This document shows positions 9,333 to 21,022 of a DNA stretch of 64,000 nt, one piece after another. The stretch spans positions 173,388 through 237,387 of the forward strand of contig NZ_ATUJ01000005.1 in assembly GCF_000420145.1 (NCBI RefSeq), given 5' to 3'. The notes beneath the pieces were generated by a model. It saw only the letters and a program-made list of their open reading frames with translations, did not search any database and was not told where the DNA came from. The stretch comes from Paracoccus zeaxanthinifaciens ATCC 21588 (GTDB lineage Bacteria > Pseudomonadota > Alphaproteobacteria > Rhodobacterales > Rhodobacteraceae). The first letter of the stretch is position 1; each line of letters starts with the position of its first letter. A program made the translations under genes and the position numbers.

Positions 9333-10654
9333 CCCCCGGACTGATGATCTCTGCCCCCGCATCGGGCACCGGCAAGACGGTGCTGATGCTGGGCCTTTTG
9401 AACGCGCTGCGCCGCCGCGGCATGGATGTGCAGCCCTTCAAGTCGGGGCCGGACTATATCGATCCCGGCTTCCACCGCGCGGCCTCGGGGCGGCCCTCGT
9501 TCAACCTGGATGCCTGGGCGATGGAGCGGGGGCGCATCCTGACCCATGTCACCGCCCAGCCGGATGCCGACCTGGTGCTGGCCGAAGGGTCGATGGGCCT
9601 GTTCGACGGCGTTGCGCATCGGGGCGAATCCGGCATCGGCGCCAGCGCCGAGATCGCCACGCTGATGGGCTGGCCGGTGGTCCTGATCATCGACGTGTCG
9701 GGGCAGGCGCAATCGGCGGCGGCGGTCGCGCGGGGCTTCGCCACGCTGCAGCCCGACCTGCCCTTTGCGGGGGTGGTGCTGAACCGCGTGGCCTCGGCCC
9801 GGCATGAAACCCTGATCCGCGAGGGGATGGAGCGTGGGGGCATCCGCGTGCTGGGCGCGCTGCCGCGACAGGGCAACATCACCCTGCCCGAACGCCACCT
9901 GGGTCTTGTGCAGGCCGAAGAGACCGAGGGCCTTCAGGCGATCCTGGACCATGCGGGCGATTTCATCGGCGCGCATTGCGATCTGGACGCGATGCTGGGC
10001 GCGGCGGCGGCCCGCCCCCTGCCGCCCGCCGATCCGCCCACCGCGATGACGCCCCCCGGCGGACGGATCGCGCTGGCGCGGGATGCCGCGTTCTCCTTCA
10101 CCTATCCGCATGTGATCGACGCGTGGCGGCGGGCGGGCGCGACGATCCTGCCGTTCTCGCCGCTGGCCGACGAGGGGCCGGACGACAGCGCGGATTGCTG
10201 CTGGCTGCCGGGCGGATACCCGGAACTGCACGCCGGACGGCTGGCCGCAGCGGACGGGTTCCGGCAGGCCATGCACCGCTTTGCCCGCACGCGGCCCGTG
10301 CATGGCGAATGCGGCGGCTACATGGCGCTTGGCGCGGGGCTGGTCGATGCCGATGGGCAGCGTCACGCGATGCTGGGGCTGCTGGGGCTGGAGACCAGCT
10401 ACCACAAGCGGCGGATGCACCTGGGATACCGCCGCGCGACGCCGCTGGCGCCGCTGCCGGGCCTGGGACGCGCCGCACTGCGGGGGCACGAGTTCCACTA
10501 TGCCTCGATCCTGTCCGAACCCGATGCGCCCCTGGCCCATGTCACCGACGCAAATGGCCGCGAGGTCGCGGAAACCGGCAGCCACCGCACGACCGATGGC
10601 GGCGGGCAGGTCAGCGGGACGTTCTTCCACCTGATCGCGCCCGCCGCGACTTGA
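9329..10654 (+). CDS. cobB: Hydrogenobyrinic acid a,c-diamide synthase CobB
   Basis: CobB amidates the a and c side chains of hydrogenobyrinate using glutamine and ATP, producing the substrate of cobaltochelatase CobN. The 441-residue protein has an N-terminal P-loop amidoligase domain (APASGTGKT near residues 9-17, then [13 protein letters not shown]) and a C-terminal type 1 glutaminase-like domain with the nucleophile Cys328 in HGECGGYM. It is the last gene of the run from cobN. About 30 bp after its stop the cobalamin riboswitch of the next unit begins. Confidence 0.94.
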   Translation: MTPGLMISAPASGTGKTVLMLGLLNALRRRGMDVQPFKSGPDYIDPGFHRAASGRPSFNLDAWAMERGRILTHVTAQPDADLVLAEGSMGLFDGVAHRGESGIGASAEIATLMGWPVVLIIDVSGQAQSAAAVARGFATLQPDLPFAGVVLNRVASARHETLIREGMERGGIRVLGALPRQGNITLPERHLGLVQAEETEGLQAILDHAGDFIGAHCDLDAMLGAAAARPLPPADPPTAMTPPGGRIALARDAAFSFTYPHVIDAWRRAGATILPFSPLADEGPDDSADCCWLPGGYPELHAGRLAAADGFRQAMHRFARTRPVHGECGGYMALGAGLVDADGQRHAMLGLLGLETSYHKRRMHLGYRRATPLAPLPGLGRAALRGHEFHYASILSEPDAPLAHVTDANGREVAETGSHRTTDGGGQVSGTFFHLIAPAAT

Positions 10655-10686
10655 CGGAAGCGTGATCGTCGTGTCTGGCTGAGGAC

Positions 10687-10877
10687 GCATGGTGCCCGGA
10701 TGACGCGATACGCGTCGGGCTTCATCGGGAATGGGGAAGGGCGGACCAAATCGCGGCGCCCGAAGCCCCAGCCGCCCCCGCGACTGTATGCGGAGAGCGG
10801 GCGTCACGCGCGCCACTGGATCCGTCCGGGAAGGCCGACGCCCCGCCACGACCCGCAAGCCAGGAGACCGGCCATGC
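10687..10877 (+). promoter_or_regulatory. Cobalamin (adenosylcobalamin-type) riboswitch
   Basis: The conserved B12 box is present near 10855-10873 as AAGCCAGGAGACCGGCC. Upstream lie the GGTGCC element, a GGGAAT segment and the GCCACTGG...GGGAAGGC core. The closing P1 helix can be drawn between GCATGG (10687-10692) and CCATGC (10872-10877). A further hairpin (10893-10910) lies just before the AGGAGA ribosome site of the downstream gene. By analogy with known B12 riboswitches, ligand binding should lower expression of the CbiM-like transporter gene and cobF. Translational control is the likelier mode, because there is no T-tract. Confidence 0.93.
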
Positions 10878-10906
10878 ATCGCAAATGCCACGGCCGTCGG
10901 GTGTGA
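10874..10906 (+). CDS. Possible 10-residue leader ORF overlapping the riboswitch P1 helix
   Basis: An ATG inside the 3' strand of the riboswitch P1 helix opens a frame of ten codons (MHRKCHGRRV) that ends 19 bases before the transporter start. No ribosome site separate from the aptamer is evident; the AGGAGA of the B12 box sits about seven bases upstream and could serve. It may be chance. It is listed because its start codon would be paired only when the aptamer is folded. Confidence 0.2.
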   Translation: MHRKCHGRRV

Positions 10907-10925
10907 CGGCGACAGGAGAACGACA

Positions 10926-11591
10926 ATGCATATCGAACCGGGCGTCGTGAACGGCGCGAAGATCATCCTCAGCTATGCCACCGCGGCGACCGCGGGCCTC
11001 TATGCGCTGCGGCTGGCGGCAAAGGACCACGGGCTGCGCGGGCTGCCCTCGCTTGCGGCGCGGGCGGCGATCGCCACGGCGCTGACCTTCGTCTTCTTCC
11101 AGGTCCTGCCGAAATTCCCCGTGGGCGTCTCCGAGGTTCACCTGATCCTGGGTTCCACCCTGTTCCTGCTGCTGGGCGCCGCCCCCGCCGCAATGGGCCT
11201 TGCCGCGGGCCTTGCGCTGCAGGGGCTGTTCTTCGCCCCCGCCGACCTGCCGCAATACGGCATGAACGTCACCACGCTGCTGGTGCCCCTGTTCCTGCTG
11301 CGCGAGATCGCGGGCCGGATCATCGCGCCCGGCACCGCCTATGTCGATCTGCGCTATGGCCAGGCGCTGGCGCTGTCGACGGCCTACCAAGGTGGAATCG
11401 TCGCCTGGGTCGCCTTCTGGGCGTTCTGGGGTCAGGGCATGGCCGCGATCGACGGCGTGATGGCCTTCGGCGCGGCCTACATGCTGGTCATCGCGCTCGA
11501 ACCGCTGGTCGATCTGGCCGTGCTGGCCGGCGCGAAGTCGCTGCGCGGCCTGCGCGGCAGCCCGCTGGTGACGGACCGCCTGTTCGCGTGA
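10926..11591 (+). CDS. CbiM-like energy-coupling factor transporter permease (cobalt/cobalamin related)
   Basis: This integral membrane protein of 221 residues has about six or seven hydrophobic segments and belongs to the CbiM/NikM family, the substrate-specific part of ECF cobalt/nickel importers. The N-terminal Met-His (MHIEPGVVNG) is the residue pair that chelates the metal in characterised NikM/CbiM proteins. The conserved VGVSEVHLILGSTLFLLLGA and LPQYGMNVTTLLVPLF stretches are present. No CbiN, CbiQ or CbiO partner is in the window. A clear AGGAGA ribosome site precedes the ATG. Riboswitch control upstream and the GTGA overlap with cobF tie it to corrin synthesis, so cobalt is the likely substrate by inference. 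Confidence 0.85.
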   Translation: MHIEPGVVNGAKIILSYATAATAGLYALRLAAKDHGLRGLPSLAARAAIATALTFVFFQVLPKFPVGVSEVHLILGSTLFLLLGAAPAAMGLAAGLALQGLFFAPADLPQYGMNVTTLLVPLFLLREIAGRIIAPGTAYVDLRYGQALALSTAYQGGIVAWVAFWAFWGQGMAAIDGVMAFGAAYMLVIALEPLVDLAVLAGAKSLRGLRGSPLVTDRLFA

Positions 11592-12319
11592 CCGAGCTTT
11601 CGCTGATCGGGATCGGGGCCGGAAACCCCGATCACCTGACCTTCCAGGCGGCCCGGGCATTGTCCCGGGCCGATCTGATCCTGATCCCCCTCAAGGGCGA
11701 GGAGAAGGCCGACCTTGCGGGCCTGCGCGCGCAGATCGTGGCCACCCATGCGCCGCAGGGCCGCGTGGTGCGCTTCGACCTGCCACAGCGGGCATCGGGC
11801 GGCAATTACCTGTCCCATGTGAACGACTGGCACGATGCGATCGCGGACGCGTGGCGGGCGCAGATCGACGCGCATCTGCCGGGCGGCGGCACGGTCGCGG
11901 TGCTGGTCTGGGGGGACCCGTCGCTTTACGACAGCAGCCTGCGGATCGCGGAACGGCTGGGCCTGCCGGTGCGCGTCGTGCCGGGGATCACCGCGATCCA
12001 GGCGCTGTGCGCGGCCCATGCGATCCCGCTGAACGATCTTGCCGCCCCCGTGCAGATCACCACCGGACGCCGGTTGCGCGACGAGGGCTGGCCCCCCGGC
12101 GCGGACCGCGTCGTCGTCATGCTGGACGGTCATTGCGCCTTTGCCGACCTGCCGCCCCACGGCCTGCACATCTGGTGGGGCGCCTATCTGGGGATGGAGC
12201 GCGAGATCATCGCGGAAGGCCCGCTGGCCGAGGCCGCCCCGCGCATCAGGACGATGCGCGCCGAGGCCCGCGCGCGGCATGGCTGGATCATGGACTGCTA
12301 TCTTCTGGCGCGCGGCTGA
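11588..12319 (+). CDS. cobF: Precorrin-6A synthase (deacetylating) CobF
   Basis: CobF methylates C-1 of precorrin-5 and releases acetate, a step found only in the aerobic pathway. The 243-residue methylase begins ELSLIGIGAGNPDHLTFQAA and has VLVWGDPSLYDSSLR and VVPGITAIQALCAA. The start is a GTG overlapping the stop of the CbiM-like gene (GTGA), so cobF is under the same riboswitch rather than in the cobN-cobB unit. A strong bidirectional terminator follows. Confidence 0.94.
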   Translation: MTELSLIGIGAGNPDHLTFQAARALSRADLILIPLKGEEKADLAGLRAQIVATHAPQGRVVRFDLPQRASGGNYLSHVNDWHDAIADAWRAQIDAHLPGGGTVAVLVWGDPSLYDSSLRIAERLGLPVRVVPGITAIQALCAAHAIPLNDLAAPVQITTGRRLRDEGWPPGADRVVVMLDGHCAFADLPPHGLHIWWGAYLGMEREIIAEGPLAEAAPRIRTMRAEARARHGWIMDCYLLARG

Positions 12320-12340
12320 GAAATCGCGGGCCTAAAAACG

Positions 12341-12369
12341 AAGGCGGCCCCGAAACCGGGGCCGCCTTT
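12341..12369. terminator. Bidirectional intrinsic terminator between cobF and carB
   Basis: A perfect 12-bp stem (AAGGCGGCCCCG with CGGGGCCGCCTT) and a 4-base loop are flanked by TTT on the right and a run of A (TTTTT on the minus strand) on the left. It sits between the convergent cobF and carB stops and can serve both. Confidence 0.9.
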
Positions 12370-12386
12370 GATCGTCTACAGAAGGC

Positions 12387-15725
<3,339 letters not shown>

Positions 15726-15833
15726 CATGGCCTCCGCGGCTGGCTGAGATTGGCGCAAATCGTCCGGGGTTATAGCCAAGACAGGTCAGGACGCAAGGTG
15801 CCGCGGACCCTGCACGACCCTATTTCGCGGGCC

Positions 15834-16610
15834 TCAGCCGCCCGACAGCAGGGCCAGCGCGGTGCTGTAGCGGTTCTGCACCTCGCCAGTCTGGATCTGG
15901 CTGCGCGCCAGGAAGTTGACGATCAGCTTGTCGATGGTGCCCGCCTCGGTCAGATCCGCGAAGCTGGAGCTGCCGAGATACCGCTCGGATGCGTTCATGA
16001 ACTCCTCCAGCTGCCGGTCGACGTCCAGCTGGCCATAGCTGTCGCCGAAACCGAACGCGCCTTCGAAGACCTCGCGCAGGGGGGCGTTGCCCATGACCTC
16101 GTACCACAGGGTCTTGTCGGTCGAACTTCGCCCGGCCATGTCCTCCAGCTCTCGCCGCGCATTCAGGGCAAGGCGCAGGTTCTCGTCCCCCTCGCCGATG
16201 CGGCGTTCGAATTCGCGCTGGACGAAGGCCTTGCCGATGGTCTGCCCCAGATCGGCGGGCTGCGTGGCGGACCCGAAGCCGAACGCCTCGGCCATGCGCT
16301 TGTAGCGCTTGTCCGACAGGCGGTTCACGAGCGAGTTGGCGTCGGACACGTCCGATTCCAGAACCTTGCGAATGAAGGCCTTGTTGGCGATGTCATCTTC
16401 CAGCCCGAAGGCGGACAAAGCGGTGCTGAGAAGGCGATAATCGTCGACCAGATCGGCGGCACCCGTGACGCCGCCGATCTTGTCCTGGAAATACGCGGTC
16501 GAGCGCTGGACGATGGGGTCGGCCTCGACCGCCATGATCTGCCGTTCCTCGCTGCGCTGGACGATCTTCCAGCCGGCGATCCCGCTGCTTCCGATGAAGA
16601 TCGCCGTCAT
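15834..16610 (-). CDS. DUF1217 family flagellar-locus protein
   Basis: This 258-residue, mostly helical protein belongs to the DUF1217 family found in alphaproteobacterial flagellar clusters; no biochemical role is established. It has a short hydrophobic N-terminal segment (TAIFIGSSGIAGWKIVQ) and no obvious catalytic motif. It is the last gene of the flagellin-flaF-flbT transcription unit, and its start overlaps the flbT stop. Position suggests a role in motility; anything more specific would be a guess. Confidence 0.75.
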   Translation of the reverse strand: MTAIFIGSSGIAGWKIVQRSEERQIMAVEADPIVQRSTAYFQDKIGGVTGAADLVDDYRLLSTALSAFGLEDDIANKAFIRKVLESDVSDANSLVNRLSDKRYKRMAEAFGFGSATQPADLGQTIGKAFVQREFERRIGEGDENLRLALNARRELEDMAGRSSTDKTLWYEVMGNAPLREVFEGAFGFGDSYGQLDVDRQLEEFMNASERYLGSSSFADLTEAGTIDKLIVNFLARSQIQTGEVQNRYSTALALLSGG

Positions 16611-17023
16611 GCCGGTCGGGGCGTGGCCGCGCGTGCGAACAGGCGCGTTTCCCGCGGCAGCAATTCGCGCAGCCTGCGCATCGCATGATAGGGGTTGTCC
16701 TCGACCGCGGCCTCGGTCGCCTGGCCGAGGATGATGCGGCTGTCGCGGTCGTCGAAGACCTGGCTCAGCTGTTCGATCGCCAGAAGCAGCTGTCGCTTGC
16801 CCTCGGTGGGTTCGGCATCGCCCGACAGGATCAGCTGCGCGATATAGCAGGCGCGCGCGACCGGGGTTCCGGCATCGTCGGGATGGATCGCGTCGCGCAG
16901 GCGCAGGACGTTCACGTTCGGCGTCTTGATCGCGATCTTGCTGCGCCGGTCGCCATTCTCGATGACCGCGCCATTGATCAGGACACGCTCGTTCGGGGCG
17001 AGTTTCAGGACCAGGCCGCTCAT
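16607..17023 (-). CDS. flbT: Flagellar biosynthesis repressor FlbT
   Basis: FlbT in Caulobacter binds flagellin mRNA and limits flagellin translation until the hook is built. The 138-residue protein begins SGLVLKLAPNERVLINGAVI and contains KIAIKTPNVNVLRLRDAI, both characteristic of the family. It overlaps flaF (ATGA type) and the DUF1217 gene, so the three are probably translated together. The pairing with flaF directly downstream of flagellin is the standard alphaproteobacterial layout. Confidence 0.93.
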   Translation of the reverse strand: MSGLVLKLAPNERVLINGAVIENGDRRSKIAIKTPNVNVLRLRDAIHPDDAGTPVARACYIAQLILSGDAEPTEGKRQLLLAIEQLSQVFDDRDSRIILGQATEAAVEDNPYHAMRRLRELLPRETRLFARAATPRPA

Positions 17024-17385
17024 GCGCCCACCTCTCCGCGAAGACCGCGCATGACGGTCATGTTGATGTCGATCAGCGGCTGGGTGACTGCCTCGCCCGC
17101 CATGACCGATTGCCCGTGGCGGATCTGGAAACCGGCCAACGAGATCAGCCCGGCCTTGGCATCATCGGGCAGCCCGTTGCCGGGTTCGGCCAGATCGAAG
17201 GCAAGCAAGGTCCAAAGTTCGGTGTTCTTTGCGACGGCGGCGATGATGTCGCGCCTGTCCTTGCGATCGGATGCCTGTCGCAGCATGCGCGTGACGCGGG
17301 CAAAGACGTCGTATTCCGCATCGCGCGTGCTGCGCATCCCGGGGTTCCTGTAGCCGTGTTCGGCCAGTGGCGTTACCGCGTTCAA
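17020..17385 (-). CDS. flaF: Flagellar biosynthesis regulator FlaF
   Basis: FlaF works with FlbT and is needed for flagellin secretion or expression in alphaproteobacteria. The 121-residue protein shows the family pattern: an N-terminal STRDAEYDVFARVTRMLRQA stretch, then NTELWTLLAFDLAEPGNGLP and a C-terminal LIDINMTVMRGLRG. It is 66 bases downstream of flagellin, separated by a hairpin, and overlaps flbT. The call is secure from sequence and context. Confidence 0.92.
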   Translation of the reverse strand: MNAVTPLAEHGYRNPGMRSTRDAEYDVFARVTRMLRQASDRKDRRDIIAAVAKNTELWTLLAFDLAEPGNGLPDDAKAGLISLAGFQIRHGQSVMAGEAVTQPLIDINMTVMRGLRGEVGA

Positions 17386-17420
17386 GATCGTGCATCCCGT
17401 TCTGGAGAAGTGTTGGGGTG

Positions 17421-17443
17421 GCGGGCGCCGTCATGGCGCCCGC
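17421..17443 (-). terminator. Hairpin after the flagellin gene
   Basis: A nine-base perfect inverted repeat (GCGGGCGCC / GGCGCCCGC, 5-base loop) lies just downstream of the flagellin stop and before flaF. There is no T-tract, so it may act as a partial terminator or as an mRNA-stabilising end that lets flagellin be made in excess over flaF-flbT. Confidence 0.55.
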
Positions 17444-17451
17444 CCTGTTCA

Positions 17452-18294
17452 TCAGCGGAACAGCGACATGACGGCCGACGGCGACTGGTTCGCGATCGAC
17501 AGCGCCTGGATGCCCAGCTGCTGCTGGGTCTGCAGCGCCTGCAGGCGGGCAGAGGCTTCTTCCATGTCGGCATCGACCAGCGAGCCCATGCCGGTGCTGA
17601 GCGAGTCCGCCAGCTTGCCGACGAAGCTCGACTGGTCGGTGATGCGCTTGCCCGCCGAACCCAGGTCGGCGGCGCCCTGCACCGCGACGTCGATCAGGGC
17701 TTCGATCTCGCCGATGGCGGTCTGGGCCGAGGCACGGTCGGTGATCGCGGTCAGGCCCGCAACGTTCAGCCCGGCCTCGAAATCGACCGAGTCGACCGAG
17801 ATGTTGTTGGCCGAGGTCGCCGCAGCGCCGTTGGTCCGATCCAGCGAGCCCAGCACGGTGAAGCTGGTATTGCCCGCGGTCGGGTTGGTCTTCAGCAGGT
17901 TCACGCCGTTCATCTGCGTGCCGCCGATGATCGAGGTGATCTGTTCGACCTTCTTCGAGATATCCGTCTGGATCTTGGCGTGATCGGCCGCGTCGTTCGC
18001 GCCGCCGATGGCCAGTTCCTTCATCTCGTTCAGCAGGTTGGTGATTTCTTCGGCCCCGCTGCGGGCGGTCGAGACGACGGCATCCGCGACGTTCAGGTTC
18101 GACTGGATGGTCTTGAAGCCCGTCTGGTCCGTTTCCATGACCTTCGAGATCGCCCAGACGGCCGCGTTGTCCTTGGCCGTCGCGACCGATTTGCCGGTCG
18201 AGATGTCGGACTGGGTCTTGCCCAGTTGCGAGTTGATGCTCTTCAGGGTCTGAAGGGCCACCATCGCGCTGTTGTTGGTCAGAATGCTGGACAT
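17452..18294 (-). CDS. fliC: Flagellin
   Basis: This is the filament subunit. The 280-residue protein has the conserved flagellin ends: N-terminal SSILTNNSAMVALQTLKSIN and C-terminal LGIQALSIANQSPSAVMSLF, with a short variable centre typical of alphaproteobacterial flagellins. The start was taken at MSSILTNN; the open frame extends 30 codons upstream but that stretch is not flagellin-like. A ribosome site (GGAGGA) lies a few bases before the ATG. The 170-bp region upstream should hold the promoter, but no convincing sigma-28 box was found by eye. Confidence 0.96.
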   Translation of the reverse strand: MSSILTNNSAMVALQTLKSINSQLGKTQSDISTGKSVATAKDNAAVWAISKVMETDQTGFKTIQSNLNVADAVVSTARSGAEEITNLLNEMKELAIGGANDAADHAKIQTDISKKVEQITSIIGGTQMNGVNLLKTNPTAGNTSFTVLGSLDRTNGAAATSANNISVDSVDFEAGLNVAGLTAITDRASAQTAIGEIEALIDVAVQGAADLGSAGKRITDQSSFVGKLADSLSTGMGSLVDADMEEASARLQALQTQQQLGIQALSIANQSPSAVMSLFR

Positions 18295-18462
18295 GTTATC
18301 CTCCGGTAAACGGTGCTTTGCACCAGGGTTTGCATGAGCGGCCTTCTGACCTGGCGGGGTCCTGCCCCGTGCCGTGATCGGCATGTCACCGTTCTAGCTG
18401 CCGGTGATTGACAACTAGTGAACGGCGCCGATTCCACGAAGCGCCATTCACTGCGCATTTTA

Positions 18463-18780
18463 CTAAAACCGCTGCGGGGCGGTCGCGACGACGGCGGTCA
18501 CGTTGCGGCGCCCGACCTCGTCATAGGTCTGCAGGCTGCGCGCGGCGCGGATGATCGCGCGCACCTCCTCGGCGGCCTGGCGCGCACCGGCAAGCGACGC
18601 CTCGGCCAGGCTGCGGATCTGCATCACCTGCGGCTCGATCGCGGCGCGGTCCGCCTCGGACAGGCCCTGCCGGGCGGCAAGGCGGCCGAATTCCTCGATC
18701 GCGCGTAATGCGGCGGGCGCGTTTCCGGACAGGATCGCCGCGCGAATCGCGGCCAGCTGTCGGCCGGTCCCGCGGTTCAT
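18463..18780 (-). CDS. Small helical flagellar protein, FlgN-like
   Basis: This 105-residue, Ala/Arg/Glu-rich helical protein has no cysteines or membrane segments. Its size, composition and place between flagellin and a rod-binding protein fit the FlgN class of export chaperones for hook-associated proteins, but sequence similarity cannot be judged by eye, so this is an inference. It overlaps the upstream FlgJ-like gene by four bases. Confidence 0.55.
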   Translation of the reverse strand: MNRGTGRQLAAIRAAILSGNAPAALRAIEEFGRLAARQGLSEADRAAIEPQVMQIRSLAEASLAGARQAAEEVRAIIRAARSLQTYDEVGRRNVTAVVATAPQRF

Positions 18781-19019
18781 GCGCCACCCCCGACGATCCC
18801 GTCGAAGCCGAGGTCCAGGCGGTCAGCCAGCACCGCGGCATGTTCGCGGGTCAGGAAGCTTGCGAAATGATCCTCGCCCGCGCCGCCGGAAAAGGGGCCC
18901 TCCATCGGGGCGGGGCCTGCATGTTTCAACATCTCCTCGAGGAAGGCCCGTTCGAGGTTCTGCACCGCGACCGCGCGGTCGGGCGCGGTTGCGGCAAGGG
19001 TCGGGGAAGTGATCTGCAC
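18777..19019 (-). CDS. Rod-binding protein, FlgJ N-terminal domain type
   Basis: This is an 80-residue protein. The segment NLERAFLEEMLKHAGP followed by GGAGEDHFASFLTREHAAVL has the Rod-binding (FlgJ N-terminal) pattern, in which this domain acts as a cap or scaffold for rod assembly. It lacks the C-terminal muramidase half seen in enterobacterial FlgJ, which is normal in many alphaproteobacteria. It is divergent from fliK across a 100-bp gap. Confidence 0.78.
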   Translation of the reverse strand: MQITSPTLAATAPDRAVAVQNLERAFLEEMLKHAGPAPMEGPFSGGAGEDHFASFLTREHAAVLADRLDLGFDGIVGGGA

Positions 19020-19119
19020 GCGACTCTCCTTTTCACGTCATGCCCCATGCCTAGGCCTTGCGCGGTAAATAATTGGTAAGGAGTTCAGGATATTCCGGTC
19101 GGGACGCGGGAGGATGCAG

Positions 19120-20286
19120 ATGACCGAGATACCGATGATCATGCTTCCGGGGCAACCGGACCCGACACTGATCCTGTCGCCCAGGCTGGCGCTGCCGGTC
19201 GCGGACGCACCCGCGATCAAGATGGGCGAGGGCTTCGAGTTCTCGCTGCCCGAGGATCCCGCCTTGCCGTCCGGGCCGGGCACGATCTCCCTGCCCCAGA
19301 CCGAGGATCCGTTGATCCGGTTGCTTGCAGGCTGGTCGGGGATCAGCGCCGACTATGCCCCGCCCCGGACGTCGGGGGACAGCGTGCCCGAAGCGCCGCT
19401 GTTGGCCGAGGCCCTGCCGTTGGACCCGACCCCGCAAGTGGCCGACGCCGAGAATGCCGTCCCGCTGCAAGATGATGTGCCGACGGACGAACAGGCCGAA
19501 TCGCCACCCGCCCCCGACGAGCCGTCGGCTCCGGGGCCGGATCCCGTCGTCGCCCTGCCCACACAGGAAGCCATGCCAAAGCCCCCGGCGATTATGAAAG
19601 CCGAAGCTTCGCGGCCCTCGAACACCGCGCGAACGGAACCGGCGGTCGCGCTTGCGCAGCCCTCGGTCGAGCAGGCACCTGCGGACCGCATGTCACCGCC
19701 GGTCGGAACGGCAACGCATATCGCGCCCGAACCGCTCGGCGATACGCGGCAGACCCCCGCCCCCCTGGCAGCGGAAACCGAACGCCCGATCAATCCCGAG
19801 CCGCTCGAACAGCTGGAAGCGCGCCCAGCCCTTGCCGCGCGTGCCGATGCCCCGCAGCCCGAAGCCCCCCGCACCGAGACCGTGCAGCAGCCGCGCAGCG
19901 CACCGCAGCACGACCCCAGACCCGTGGCGCGCCAGATCGCCGATGCCGTCGTGACGACCCGGGAGGGCGAGACCGAGATCGCCCTCGCCCCCGAGGAGCT
20001 GGGCCGCCTTCGTCTGGTCATGACCGGGGCCGATCGGGGGCATGTCACGATCTTTGCCGAACGCCCCGAGACGCTGGACCTGATCCGCCGCAACGCGGAC
20101 CTTCTGACCCAGACGCTGGCGGATGCGGGGATCGAACAGGGATCGCTCGATTTCCGCGAAGAACGTCGGGATTCCGCGCCCGCCCCGCATGACGACGCCC
20201 CCGAGGGCTCGCCCGCCGCCACGGTCGAGCATGTGGCCACGCGGCCACGACCGCTCAGCGATCGCCGGCTCGACATCAGGATATAG
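19120..20286 (+). CDS. fliK: Flagellar hook-length control protein FliK
   Basis: FliK is a secreted ruler protein that sets hook length and switches export specificity. The 388-residue protein is rich in Pro, Ala and Glu through its first 270 residues, as expected for the disordered ruler part. It ends in the folded Flg_hook domain (about 285-360) with EGETEIALAPEELGRLRLVM. An ATG at 19114 is also in frame, but the GGGAGG ribosome site ends right at it; the ATG at 19120 has a proper six-base spacing and is preferred. flgD follows directly. Confidence 0.88.
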   Translation: MTEIPMIMLPGQPDPTLILSPRLALPVADAPAIKMGEGFEFSLPEDPALPSGPGTISLPQTEDPLIRLLAGWSGISADYAPPRTSGDSVPEAPLLAEALPLDPTPQVADAENAVPLQDDVPTDEQAESPPAPDEPSAPGPDPVVALPTQEAMPKPPAIMKAEASRPSNTARTEPAVALAQPSVEQAPADRMSPPVGTATHIAPEPLGDTRQTPAPLAAETERPINPEPLEQLEARPALAARADAPQPEAPRTETVQQPRSAPQHDPRPVARQIADAVVTTREGETEIALAPEELGRLRLVMTGADRGHVTIFAERPETLDLIRRNADLLTQTLADAGIEQGSLDFREERRDSAPAPHDDAPEGSPAATVEHVATRPRPLSDRRLDIRI

Positions 20287-20297
20287 GAGATACACAT

Positions 20298-20963
20298 ATG
20301 GTCGATGCCATCGGCGCGACGACGACACAGACGGCAACGGCCTCGACCAGCCTTGGAAGCGCAGGCACCGGGGCCGATTTCGAGACGTTCCTGACCATGC
20401 TGACCGCGCAGCTGCAGAATCAGGATCCGCTGAACCCGATGGAGAGCACGGACTTCGCGGTGCAGCTTGCGACCTTCGCGGGGGTCGAACAGCAGGCCCT
20501 GGGCAACCAGCTGCTGGGCCAGCTGGTCGCGCAATCGGGCGCGGGCGGCATCGGCGGCGCTGCGGACTGGATCGGCAAGGAGGCCCGCACCACCGCCCCG
20601 GTGCATTTCGGCGACACCCCCCTGACGCTGGAGGTCGCGCCCCACGCGCTTGCCGACAGCGTGACGCTGATCACCACCACCGCCTCGGGGCAGGAGATCA
20701 TGCGCGAGGAGATCGGCCCCGGCCAGGGGCAGATCGACTGGTACGGGCGCGACGACATGGGAAACAAGCTGCCGGACGGGCTCTATGGTTTCCGGATCGA
20801 GAGCAGCCGCGACGGGCAGACGATCGGCACCGGCGCGGTCGAGACCTATGCCCGCGTCACCGAGGCGCAGGTCGGGGCGCAGGGGACGATCATCGTGCTG
20901 GAAGGCGGGGCGACGGCCTCGGTCGATCAGGTGACGGGCCTGCGAGAGGCCCCGGACGCTTGA
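20298..20963 (+). CDS. flgD: Flagellar hook capping protein FlgD
   Basis: FlgD caps the growing hook and directs polymerisation of FlgE. The 221-residue protein has the N-terminal FlgD signature FETFLTMLTAQLQNQDPLNP and MESTDFAVQLATFAGVEQQ, followed by a C-terminal Ig/tudor-like beta region. The TAGGAGATACACAT spacing gives a good ribosome site before the ATG. It is only 11 bases from fliK, so they form one unit. Confidence 0.95.
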   Translation: MVDAIGATTTQTATASTSLGSAGTGADFETFLTMLTAQLQNQDPLNPMESTDFAVQLATFAGVEQQALGNQLLGQLVAQSGAGGIGGAADWIGKEARTTAPVHFGDTPLTLEVAPHALADSVTLITTTASGQEIMREEIGPGQGQIDWYGRDDMGNKLPDGLYGFRIESSRDGQTIGTGAVETYARVTEAQVGAQGTIIVLEGGATASVDQVTGLREAPDA

Positions 20964-21022
20964 CCGGATGCGCATTGCGGGCATAAGCCCCGGCTGACCG
21001 AACACCCGGAGGGAGCCCCGCA

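Noticed and set aside
18295..18462. Sigma-28 promoter before flagellin
   Set aside because: A GCCGAT element can be seen, but no matching upstream TAAA box at the right distance, so it was not listed.
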